Below, one piece after another: positions 35,263 through 46,991 of a DNA stretch of 64,000 nucleotides (positions are counted from its first letter, which is position 1; each line of letters starts with the position of its first letter). A program made the translations under genes and the position numbers. Source of the DNA: Brevipalpus yothersi (lineage: Eukaryota; Arthropoda; Arachnida; Trombidiformes; Tenuipalpidae); the NCBI GenBank assembly GCA_003956705.1, contig QZCP01000056.1, positions 62,001-126,000 on the forward strand. Reading direction: 5' to 3'. Under the pieces are notes generated by a model. The model did not search any database, had not been told where the DNA came from, and was given only the letters and a program-made list of their open reading frames with translations.

Positions 35263-37113
35263 TTACTTCTTCTTGCTAGATTTGTCCTTATTTAGCTTCT
35301 CGAAACGAATTTTAATCTCTTTTTCTGGAGAGAGTCTCACAAATTCTAGAAGAGTATTTGTGAAAGTTAACGATTCAGGTGTTTTATCAGGAATATCAAC
35401 CACACGATAATCTTGAAGAATACCAGCAACAAGATGGCTGAATGCATTTAGAGCTAAAGATTTTCCTGGACATGCTCTTGCACCATGTCCAAAAGGTATA
35501 AAAATTATTTCTTCATCCTGAGATCTGAAAGGTAAATCAAAGTCTGATAAATGTTAACCAGAAGAACAAAGAAAACTGATCAGTCAGTTTAAAGGGTCAA
35601 TAATTACAAATCTATATCATTAAACCGTTCTGGATAAAATTCCTTTGGGTCATCCCACAAATCTTCTGAACTATGTAGATGCCATGGAGAGATCATGATA
35701 ACGGTTCCCTCTTCGATTCGAAAATCTTCAAGCTGAGTTTCTTTCACAGCTTGTCTAACCAATGTTGCCAAAGGATATAAGCGAAGAGTTTCCAGAGCAA
35801 CCTAAATATTCATTATTTTCAACGAATAAACAATCTAGAGAGCAATCAAATTAGATATACAGCATATTATTCACCTTCTCAACATAAGGGTGTGAAGGAC
35901 CTTTTTTTTGAATATTTTTTCTCAATTTATCTTGGATATCAGAATTTTTACTCAACAAATAAAATGCACATGTTGTCATTGTAGACACCATCCTGACTGC
36001 TATCCATAGTATCAGAGACATATTACCTGGTGAATGAATTTTATATTCATTAATTCAAATTTTTTTTACTAAAGAATATCACAAGAAGTAATCCATACCT
36101 ATGAACGATTCTACCGAAAAATCAGATAGATCTGAGAGATCAAGTTGATCCATAATCGCGGCCATAAGTGAATCATCCATTACTGTTTGACGGCAAGAAG
36201 GTGAAAAACCTTCCATCCAAAAGTGCATTATCTCACTTAATTCATAGCCACATGATAAAAGAAAAAAAGTCATATTTCTTAAGAACATTATTTTCACGGC
36301 AAGTGTACGATACTCTTTACTAAATGGCAAATTGAAATTTGCCGTTGCCATTTGTAATATATCAGTCTCTGAGAATACTTTGAGGTACATTTCCTTCAAC
36401 ACTTCTGAGTTATGAATATTAGGTTGATGTCCAAAAAGAATTGTCATACTTATATCTATAGCGTAGCATTCACACATATCTCTTATGTCTAAAGTGAATT
36501 TTTTCTTCTTTTTCGAATTCAATTTATTTGTCACCCTTCTCACACAATTCTTAATCTTCTCTGATATCTGTGGACACTTAACTTTCTCATCTGTTGAAAT
36601 AAATGATAGATTTCGTCGCCAATCTTTCCAATCTTGCCCACTTTTTGACCACATGGAGTAATTAAAATATAATTCATTCAAATCTGTTGATGGTCTGCTT
36701 GTGAAAACCTCTTCATCAGTTAATATTTTTCTGATCATGGAACGATTGAAGGTGACCACAATTGTTTTCGCTTCCAGATGAAAACAAGAAGTTCTACCAT
36801 TCTCTTCGAGAAGGTAATCAAAAAATTCTTTCCTAGGCATGCTAACGAATTTATCTCGTACTTTGAAGAGATCATCCATTTTGAAACCTAATTGAAGATT
36901 ACAAGACATTATTTAATTGAAACCGAACTGATTTCGAGCCCAAAATTGTCATGGCTAAATTATTTAAGGTCAATAATCACCTGGGAAACCATATCTTTCG
37001 TATCGTTTGCTTCTCGATTTAATATCTTGCAATAGATAATAAGTCTTGCCGATGAAACGACACAAGCAAATCCCTAAAGCGGTCCATACAATAGTGCTGC
37101 TAAAGGACCCCAT
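35263..37113 (-). CDS. cytochrome P450-like protein, 509 aa
   Basis: Exons 37113-36981, 36887-36099, 36026-35875, 35801-35608 and 35524-35263 join in frame to 509 aa, a normal P450 length. An N-terminal hydrophobic segment (residues about 8-22) should anchor it in the ER membrane. The WKDWRRN C-helix, ExxR (Glu362, Arg365), YPERF meander and haem loop FGHGARACPG (Cys441) are all present. As in the downstream paralogue, the I-helix has no AGxDT: the aligned position carries Arg319. Exons 2 (789 nt) and 3 (152 nt) have exactly the same lengths as in the neighbour, which shows a tandem duplication. The protein ends in a short lysine-rich tail (KDKSSKKK), perhaps the seed of the neighbour's expansion. 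CYP family not assigned. Confidence 0.92.
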
Positions 37114-38194
37114 TGAACATTATGTTATGGACAATTCTGAGGTCAAATCATTTAATCTGATCAAATTTTAAGTAAGAGAAATTATGAATAATGAACGAAA
37201 TATTCAGATTGTTGCAAGCTCCTCCCCCCTCTTGTTATGCTCTTTTCTCATGAAATTTTTCGCTCCATATTGGAATAGACTGTTATCTTGAATGAATGTG
37301 AATTTTTACCTTTTCGAGTATCACATACAGTTTATATTTTATCTAATCAATTTCCGCTGTTTCTCGTTATGTGTGGAGACTTTGACCCTGCCCGTAAAAC
37401 CTTGTGATCCGTCGGAATTTCAAGCATAACCTGATAATGGAAACTAAATCTGGTGGATATTCTCGTAGAGATTACATAGTATGATAAAATATCTTTTGAT
37501 GCAATCAAGCATTAGCACCCAATAAAATACACATAATCATCACATTGGATCATGGCACTGATTTTAATTCACGAACATTCAACCACAATTCATTTGATCT
37601 TTTACAATGAATATACAATATCTTTTAACGATTGACTCTTTGGTTCTTGAGTAGACAGGTAGACACAAAATATGAGAGAGCAAATAATTACTCACACTGG
37701 CAATCAAAAATTGATACCTCCAAGAGCAATGGAATGTACAACAAAAGCCAAGATTCCGGCAAGCGGATTCTTGCAATCATTTCCATTCAAAGTATTGCTC
37801 CTGGGTAGTTGTAATGAGCTGAGAAGATGTTTCCTAGATGATATTGGGAACAGGCATGAGAACGTGGGTGTGATTAAGATAGAAATTCAATAATCTCTCA
37901 AGCCTTTTGAAATTAAAAATAGTGATTAGTTCGTTTGTTTTCTAAAAATTATTGAGTTAATGAAAATTGTGATTTGCATGAGCATGATAAGGGAGTTAAC
38001 AAATCCTTTTGCATGATTTGTTATTATTATGATGAAAAAGTTATCAGTTTCCTTGTATTCCAAGAAAATTGAATGGTGATCCAATGGCCTTAAGAGATGA
38101 AGATGTTTTGGGATCATGATTCCAATCAGGGTGAGTTTGATTTATTTTTTGAGTACTTTTTTTAAGATTATCCTACTTAATTATTGATGAAAAT
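37114..38194. other. intergenic, no gene seen
   Basis: Upstream of the second P450 and downstream of the Gasp-like gene. It contains a GCAAGCTCCTCC stretch near 37208 that is also found upstream of the other P450. No further coding or RNA signal was found. Confidence 0.5.
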
Positions 38195-41100
38195 TTAATT
38201 TGAACCCTTCAATTTTTTTGCCGTCTTAGGATCAACATCACCATAGTATTTCTCACTGGAAAATTAGATAAGACATTGGATAAGTAAAAGTTGTGGGAAA
38301 TAAAGATCATGATCAATTTGACTTACCATCCTGGGACGTTCTCGGGGTCATCACATTGTAAAGTGTCAACGTTGAAAACAGTTCCAAAACTGCAGCCATA
38401 AGGACGAGCTACATTCTCGATACAAACATAGAATTTACGACAATCAGTAGGATGAGCATGTCTTGAGTAGTGACCAGGTTGGTCAACCTCACTGGGATCT
38501 GGACAAACGAAACCCTCAGCAAGTTCTGGAATAAGGAAGAGAAAATAGAATTACTACGTTGATAAAAATTTGAGATTCGAATATTGAAGAATATTTGGGT
38601 GTAGTGGATCCATTTTCTCATCGATGGGCGATATATATGTATAATGCCGTTCATTCTTCAGATTATAATATAACGTTAGGTGTGAGAAACTTTTTTTCTT
38701 CATCAATCTATTTTATCCTTATTAAATCGAAACCATCCCTTATGAATTATTCAGACAAGGCTTGTTATTAGTATCGTTATTATGTGAAAATTGTATACCA
38801 ATTGGGATTGTATTTAAAAATACATATTCAAAGATTTTTTTCTGCAACAAACTTGAACAGTATCATGAGAATAGAAGAAGAGAGAAAAATAAATCTGAAT
38901 GAATATGAATGGAAAAAAGAGAGGGAACGCGGCTTGTCTGGATAACTTTTTTAGATTGAAACTAGATCAGTAGGCATATATAAGCCACTTTAACATTATT
39001 CTGATTGACCAAGCCTACGCTCACCATAAACAACTTTCTCTCTGATTAACATCATCATCATCTTCATTAGCGAAGCAAAAGATGGAAGAAGGAAGAGAAA
39101 AAATTTTGTGCAAATTTTTTTGGAATGAATTCAATGAATTTTTCATTCATTATTTTCGTTTTCATTTTCATCCTAATTCCTGGATTTACTAAAAACCATC
39201 ATCTTCAGGGTACTACTGATACTCTTACCCTTAATTTTGAGTTGGGCTGATTCACTTTCACACACTCATCTGAACGCGTTCTCTCTCAACTAAAATATCT
39301 TTTATTCCCAACATGGATCTTCTCTCCACCTGATAAAATTAAATTAAAAAAGATGGTCTACTTACCTAGCTGATCACATCTTTCAACCAAATCAGCCCAA
39401 ACACAAACACGTTGCTGATCATCGTAGGCCAGACCAGGTGGGCATTCGTACCTGTTTGCATCACCATTCCAGCATGAGTAGAACACTTTACAGTCGCTAC
39501 TATGTGGGAAAATACCATACAATCGAGGACAATTGGGAGTACTTATCGGCGGTTCTATACAGTTAATTTAGGTGTTGATAAACATTTGATGATGGAATCA
39601 AATATAAATGTTTAGGTACATGTATGTATGTATATATATTTGAGAGGTGAAGATGAGACCAAATCAATAATAGATGGATAGATGAGACGATCGAAGGTTG
39701 AAAGTGTTGTGTGATGTCGTAAATCAGTTGTTTGATGAAGTACGATGTTATTATGACCAAGAAAAAGGAGATAATAAGTATGCAAACAACAAGAATAAAT
39801 AAATAAGGAGAAAAAAAAGAAGAAGGAGAAGAGAGAAAAGACAAAATTAGAAGAGTGACTTAAACTTATATTTTCTCAAAAGAAGAATAAAAAGAGCATC
39901 TTTCTTATCGAGTTTGCGAAAATTTGCTTAAACTAATAAAATTGAGGCCGAAATTTCATCATTCTGCATCCTTTTTCATTTTCGGCCATCATGTATGTTT
40001 CTTCAGAATTTGATTTTCAATATACGTTCAAGTATCAATCATAGCCTTATCTTTTTGATGGAAAACTTTAGTAAAAATTTGAACGTATTCCATTCGATTT
40101 TGACTTTTTCAGAATTTGAGAAATATTCTCTCTCTCTTTCTTTCACAAGTCGGAAAAAAGGTGTATCTGATAAGAATAATATGACAGCCCGCGGGCCCAT
40201 TCGTCACGTTCTAACCATCGATCTCATGTCAATTACTGGTACAGGTAAGCTTTCAAAGTAAGCTTAGATGATCTCTCGCCTTGTGGCCTGACCAACTATC
40301 GTCCTTTATTTCTTCCGTACTCGAAAAATTTGTCCTCTTTTTCCACTTGCTCGACTGGCGATCTACTGTCTGCTGCAGGCGTCGATCATTGATATTCAAA
40401 CGTTTTTCTTACTTTCTCTCTCTCTCTCTCTCTCTCTTTTGACTGATTCGCCTAGACCAAGATTAAGTAAGCGAACACACACAGTACGTTTTGTGCCGGC
40501 ATTTTTTTCGAAAAAAATTTCTACCATCACTCAATATGAAAGATCGGTGATACAAGATATGTGCATATTACTCGCAGATATTGGTGGTTTCACTAACCCA
40601 ATTAATCGATATCATTCACTTCCGAGCGAGATGAAACTTAAGATTATCCGATAATCTACATTAGCCAGTAGTGTATATATTTTATTCCCGTCAATTTTTC
40701 CTCTAATCTACGGTTTTATTTCATCCTGCTAATGGATCAATATCTATCTATCCATCTATCTGTTTGCCATATAAAAAGCTTATCTTTCAATTAATAGATC
40801 AAAAATGGCTATAAATATTCCTCGCCACTACTACTACTTACATGAGACCGGAAATAATAGTTCCCACGAAAAATAACATCAAAGTAAGATTCTCGCAAAT
40901 CAATATTCCTGAATGCTGGAAAACTTCCACTATACACTTACCCAAATCGGTACGCTCGCCACAATCAACGGAAAATGGATAGGCACAATTTTCTCGTAGA
41001 GAATCGGAATCATCGAACACCAATCCATTGCCGCATACTTTCAGTACGGCAGTATTGTTTTCACAGGCATAATATTTATCACAACTCTTGGGATGAGGGA

Positions 41101-41694
41101 AAAAGCCAGATCGCTCTGGGCAATCATAATCACGAGCAATGGTGGCAGTTTGTGCTGATGAACTGGAGTGTCGCACTGATTTTGGTGGCTGACTGGATGT
41201 TTGTGGTGGCTCATAGCGATTTGGTGGTGGCAAATTTTTAGGTGGCTCACGTCTTGTTGGCGGCAAATCAACTGGCTGTGAATTTGGACGGGCTGGAGGC
41301 TGATAATTATCAAATGATGCAGGCTGATTGGGCTCTGATGGATCCGATTGTGGTTGTGATGATGGGAATGCAAACTGTGGTCCAGATCGCTGAGCGATGA
41401 TTCCTATTTCGAAAGAGAGAGAAAGCGAAAATGTTCACATAATATGTCTTCACTGTACAGTTCAGCGTATATAATTTCAATTATCAGTAGACTCAAGATT
41501 CATAAGATGCCAATTGAATCAGCATGATAATTGGCCATGAACATCAAGCACAGTTTCGAAAAAAAGTATAGGAAAAGGAGATGATGATAGAAAGAAAATA
41601 TATGCCAGCGAGCATAAAATGATCATCTTTATCATCATCACTTACCCTCTAGTATGGTAAACACCAAAAAGGTTATGATCAAAATTGATTTCAT
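38195..41694 (-). CDS. obstructor/Gasp-like chitin-binding cuticle protein
   Basis: Secreted chitin-binding protein expected in cuticle or tracheal-type matrix. Exons 41694-41646, 41403-40942, 39554-39366, 38525-38327 and 38255-38195 join in frame to 319 aa. Exon 1 encodes a hydrophobic signal peptide. Residues about 18-107 are a Pro/Gln/Ser-rich linker not usual for Gasp. Three six-cysteine chitin-binding type 2 (peritrophin-A) domains follow at about 108-167, 178-231 and 240-300, one mainly per exon. The protein ends CEKYYGDVDPKTAKKL, the terminal signature of the obstructor/Gasp group. Exons 3-5 and the introns around exon 3 lie in or beside one arm of an inverted duplication; the other arm holds a copy of exon 3. 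Confidence 0.92.
38690..40362 (-). repeat. inverted duplication, arm 1
   Basis: The reverse complement of this arm matches arm 2 (about 42072-43810). Shared landmarks include CTTGTGGCCTGACCAACTA (40279-40297), TGTCATATTATTCTTATCAG and the chitin-binding exon. It covers intron 2, exon 3 and most of intron 3 of the Gasp-like gene. Divergence is clear at the ends but almost nil at about 39240-39856. Confidence 0.85.
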
Positions 41695-41932
41695 GGCTAT
41701 TTGATGATCACTAATATCGTAACTAATATATTAATATTGAACCTTACACACACCAAGCCACTCACACATATACACACTCAAGCAAAGTTGCGGTAAAAAT
41801 GAGCTCGAAACTTGGATAGACTCGATTCTCGTATCAAAAGATTAAAACTTTTTTTCTCTCTCCTTCCCAAGAACAGGTTCAGGAAGCCCGACAAAGTCTC
41901 TCCACTCTCTTTGTACACTATTCTCTACTATC

Positions 41933-41976
<44 letters not shown>

Positions 41977-42071
41977 CTCTCTTTCGGACTATAAGTTCCT
42001 TAGTATACATAATATGTTTGTATGGTGAAAAACTTGGACGTGTATATATCTGTTGATTCTGTCCGTGACCT
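40838..42071. other. spacer of the inverted duplication
   Basis: Single-copy DNA between the arms. It holds exons 1 and 2 of the Gasp-like gene and a CT tract at 41939-41972. Its orientation relative to the arms could flip by recombination between them. Confidence 0.5.
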
Positions 42072-42182
42072 GATCACCAGTCGAAGTAGAGAGGAGGAGG
42101 AGGATGGGGAGGAGAGGAAGAAAAATACCGTTATCCAATGAATAAAGGACGTTAGTTGGTCAGGCCACAAGAAGATAGAGAT

Positions 42183-42231
<49 letters not shown>

Positions 42232-43810
42232 ATCTGAGCTTACACTATCGACATAATTGACATGAGATCGATGGCTATGAGAAACGTGACGAATAGGCCT
42301 GCGGGCTGTCATATTATTCTTATCAGATACACCTTTTTGCGATCTCAAAGAGAAATGAATTGAAATTGAATAAGTTCCAATTTTTGTTAGAGTTTTTCAT
42401 CAAAAGATAAGGTTATGATTATTATCATGAATGTATACCGATGTATTCAGGTGTTGATGTAACGGTATCTTGGAAGGAAGGATGCTGAGATGAGAATTGA
42501 AAAGAACAGATTATTGGGCTCAATTTTGATCCTTTTTTCTTTTGCAAATCTGGCAATATTTTGAGGTATCTCAATCCACAAGATTATCAGATAATAATGA
42601 AAACGCTTCTCACTTGCTTGAGAATTTAGTTTTCAAATTAAGATTATGGAGATAAACTGTTCTTCTAATTTTGTCTTTCCTCTCTTCTTCTTCTTTTTCT
42701 CCTCATTTATTTATTCTTGTTGTTTGCATACTTATTATCTCCTTTTTCTTGGTCATAATAACATCGTACTTCATCAAACAACTGATTTACGACATCACAC
42801 AACACTTTCAACCTTCGATCGTCTCATCTATCCATCTATTATTGATTTGGTCTCATCTTCACCTCTCAAATATATATACATACATACATGCATACATGTA
42901 CATGTACATGTACATGTATCTAAACATTTATATTTGATTCCATCATCAAATGTTTATCAACACCTAAATTAACTGTATAGAACCGCCGATAAGTACTCCC
43001 AATTGTCCTCGATTGTATGGTATTTTCCCACATAGTAGCGACTGTAAAGTGTTCTACTCTTGCTGGAATGGTGATGCAAACAGGTACGAATGCCCACCTG
43101 GTCTGGCCTACGATGATCAGCAACGTGTTTGTGTTTGGGCTGATTTGGTTGAAAGATGTGATCAGCTAGGTAAGTAGACCATCTTTTTTAATTTAATTTT
43201 ATCAGGTGGAGAGAAGATCCATGTTGGGAATAAAAGATATTTTAGTTGAGAGAGAACGCGTTCAGATGAGTGTGTGAAAGTGAATCAGCCCAAGCATCAT
43301 CAAAATTATGAGTACCAGAAGTTAGATGATGATTTAAGTGACTCCAAAAAGGAGAATTAAAATGAATGTAAGGAAAATTCATTGAATAATTCCAAAAATT
43401 TGCACAAAATTTTTTCTCTTCCTTCCCCATCTTTTGCTTCGCTAATGAAGATGATGATGTTAATCAGAGAGAAAGTTGTTGATGATGAAGGTAGGCTTGG
43501 TCAATCAGAATAGTGTAAAAGTGGTTCAAATATACTTGCTGATCTAGTTTCAATCTAAAAAAGTTATCCAGACAAAACACGTTACCTCTCTTTCTCATAT
43601 TCGTTTTGATAAATTTTCCATCTCTTTCTATTCTCATGATGCTGGTCAAGTTTATCATGATACATACCAAAAAACGAATATATTTTTAAATACAATCCCA
43701 ATTGGTATACAATTTTCACATCATAATAACAATCACTCTCTGAATTATTCATGAAGGATGGTTTTAAGATTAACCGGCGATAAAATAGATTGATGAAGGA
43801 AGAGAAAACT
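42072..43810 (+). repeat. inverted duplication, arm 2
   Basis: Inverted copy of arm 1. It carries its own (GA)n tract at 42184-42230, an ACATGT-rich stretch at 42896-42918 absent from arm 1, and an orphan chitin-binding exon. About 620 bp (42664-43290) are nearly identical to arm 1, whereas sequence on both sides shows many substitutions and indels. Confidence 0.85.
42981..43169 (+). pseudogene. orphan copy of Gasp-like exon 3 (chitin-binding type 2 domain)
   Basis: Same 189-bp length and same AG and GTAAGT splice borders as exon 3 of the Gasp-like gene, on the opposite strand. All six cysteines and the reading frame are intact. By eye only one base differs, a silent change in a Ser codon (TCT here, TCA there). 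No matching first, linker or terminal exons are seen beside it, so it is probably an exon fragment without a gene. Use as an exon of an unseen plus-strand transcript remains possible. Confidence 0.75.
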
Positions 43811-45143
43811 TCTTTTATTTCACCTAAGATGAGAATAAATCTGAGAAAAAATAAGATAAACTCATTTGGTATCGCCCATTTTGATTGTGTCCAAATCTTC
43901 AATGCTTGAGATGAAGATTGAAAAGCTACCCTCAATCCAAAAGGGTGTAAAGTTCTACCATGTCCATCATATTCCATCTTCGAAATGTCAGAACTGAAAC
44001 AACTTCTCTCAATTTCTGTAAACACTCTTGTGTTTATGAAGTCTGTCATCGATGAAATGTTCATTCGAATTCTCAGCAACTCATGTGTTGAATGTGTTAT
44101 CTTGTAATTTTCAAATCGTGAGAATAATTTCATGTTACTTACAAGCATTGTAGCTTGATTCCAGAATAGCATCAATCCATCTCAAAATATACACCTGCTT
44201 GAACGTATTTCGAAAGTCTTAATCAAATATTTTCTTTAATGGAAATCAACAAGTAGAAGCTGTCGGCTGTTTTCTTCTCCTGTCATCAACAATTATCATT
44301 AGGTACATGTACAAGTACATGTAGTCATGGTGAGAGTTTCGTTTTTCCGAAGTATATTTCACCTTGATTTTACATAGAAAAAAGAAAAACTTCCAAAAAA
44401 AGCTTTTGCAATTAAGTTCTCATCACGTTCTTGAGCATAGCAGCCATTAGACACATGTTTTACTTTTTTATCATGAAACCATAATCTCTCAGAGCTGATT
44501 CATCTTGGATAAGCTATGAAGATTTCTGTATAAATCCTGAGATCCTAATCTTTGGTTGGATGATTTGCTTAGGAAGTTCTCATTCAAATCGCATCGACAA
44601 CAATTTGTCAAGATTTCATGAGAATCATGAAAAAACTGGTGTACATCCACAAGGGATCGGGTTTTTGTTGAGCGAATTCGAATATTCCAGCCTGCTCGAG
44701 ATTTTACCACCTGACTGTCTTCCAAACATGATAAGAATCTCTAACACTCTGATAAGATGATGAAAATTCCAAGCTAATTAGAATTTTATAGAGTCATAGA
44801 GAATTCTCTGATCAAGTGGGGTTAGTTAGAAAAAAAAATGTGATCACATGCTCGAAATTTTTTTCTTCTATATTTCAAGTTTCTCGCGCAATATTAGATC
44901 ACGATTATGTGATGCACTGAAGAATAAGTCAGCAAATCCGTTCAGGACACGTTATCGGTTCGAGGAGGAAAAAAGAGATACTGAATACCTGGTTGAGATC
45001 AACAAGTGCTCAGATAAGCCATCATCATCATGATAGACTGGTTAGTCCATGGTCATAGAGGCCTCCCATCACCGAATGGATGTCTTGGTATGTTCCGTTT
45101 AACGAGTCTGGACTAACATGATGAAGGTTTATCGCTTACGAAA

Positions 45144-45205
<62 letters not shown>

Positions 45206-46991
45206 CTCACTCTTTGCATAGCTGTATAAATCAAGTTGTGCGAATGAATACCGAAAAATTTGAATTATTCCTGTCTCGAGGTGATCATTCGATTTAAATT
45301 CTATCCAATCAGATATGGCTAAAAGTTACCAGAAATTTCTGTAAGTTTTGATTTATTCGGAGGATGAGTTGGAATTTTTCTCTGTCAGGCAGTAAGATGA
45401 AAATGTTCTTACATAGTTCTTCGAAGAAAGTATTAGAAATGACATTCTCTGGGTTGACATTCAGTTTTCCACGTGAATTTTCATGACTTCACACTGTGAT
45501 TGTTGTGATGTTCATCCATCACACCGATTGACGGGCAGTTAGAAGGCTTAGGTCAAGATTGGTGCACCACATGTTACTGTCAAGTGATTAATTGGATTGT
45601 CTGAAACCTTATTGAATTGTCTGGATATAGGTGTCAAGGATTGAACCGGCATGAGTATTGGCATATTTTATCAGTTATCATGATTCCGGCCCCGATTCGC
45701 TTAAATATCAACCTGTATCACCATTCTATTAAAATTTGTTTTTTTTTCAAAGCCAACAAAATATAATATGCTCCAAAGAATCACTTTAGAACGAACATTT
45801 TGCTATACTGAAGAAACATTTTCGATACTTAATCTCAAAACAATTCAACCCGAAACTTGAAACGAAATTTCCATCAATAGAGATTTCTTATCATTTTAAT
45901 TCAGGAAAGTAATAATAATTTAAGAAGCGTCTTCAGATTGATGTCCAAATGATAGTGAAAATGAGTAAATACACGGAATATTTTATGATTCCTTTTGAGA
46001 TTTCATCTCATTGAGTTATATAAACAATTTAAGTTAAAGAGAAAAAAAATTGATATTTCGTTGTCTCAATTTTATTTGCAACCATTTCTTCTTTCGTTCT
46101 ATGGAAACTGGCCATATTCTGTTGCAAAGTTCTAATTTTCTCATGAAAATTCAATTCTAGTATATTCATCCAAAGTATCCGATGCATTTTGACGCTATCA
46201 AAGATCTCATTTTTCATGAACTCCAATCTATGCTGGAAATTGTCTGAGGTAGACAGAGAGATATATTTTTCAGATAAAATCTTTTCAAGATATTACACTG
46301 ACATTTCAGCAATTTTTTGGGTGAAAAAAAGTTCAATTTTAGGAAGTTTTAAAGTTTCAAAAAAATTTTTTTCATAACGATGATTCCAACGCCATCTGTT
46401 TTCATGATTAGCAAATGTTTATGTGTATTTAAATAAAAACACTGTTTTTATTTATTCGTGTTAATCTCAATTTCAACGATTCTCAGTTCTAGAATTAATA
46501 GAATTTTAATTTCATCTATAATTATCAGCAAGTGTTGGTCATTCATTAGATGACATCTTGTCAATTCATTAGTGAAACCAGGAAAGACTGTAACCCTCCA
46601 AGATTAGACTGACCAGGTGAGTGAAGAAAAGGAGTAAACCATACTCTCGATGTGTGTATGTTGAGTATTCTCTCTGTTCCCACGTATTCACTGCTCTTAT
46701 CATATGGATGATTTGATGGTATTTGCGACATGATCATGGTTGAATAAGTTATGATTCAAGGTTGACATGATGCTGGGAAATGGAATCTGTATCTTCCTCT
46801 GAATACTAAATTTGTCATTTTCTCTTGTTTTTTTATGGTCCTTCAGGCTATCCGTTCTATGGCTATGATCCATAACAGCTGGCATAGAAAGTGTTGGAAG
46901 CAATTGTTTGTTTTAGCGAAGAGATGAGGTGAAATTTTAGGACCTTATTTTATCACAATAATAGGAGAAACTCTCCGAACACTCTCAAAGA
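43811..46991. other. gene-poor interval
   Basis: About 3.2 kb with no supported gene. A pure (CT)n tract lies at 45147-45202. A 197-aa minus-strand frame at 43582-44175 runs through the end of arm 2 and shows no domain; it is judged fortuitous. Confidence 0.55.
45147..45202. repeat. (CT)n microsatellite
   Basis: About 28 uninterrupted CT units in intergenic DNA upstream of the SLC17-like gene. Confidence 0.95.

Noticed and set aside
39563..39844. Isoleucine/leucine-rich frame present in both arms of the inverted duplication
   Set aside because: It is intron 2 of the Gasp-like gene read through; copies differ by indels in its first codons, so conservation reflects duplication rather than coding.
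43582..44175. 197-aa minus-strand frame
   Set aside because: It crosses the edge of duplication arm 2 antisense to it and lacks any domain or splice context.
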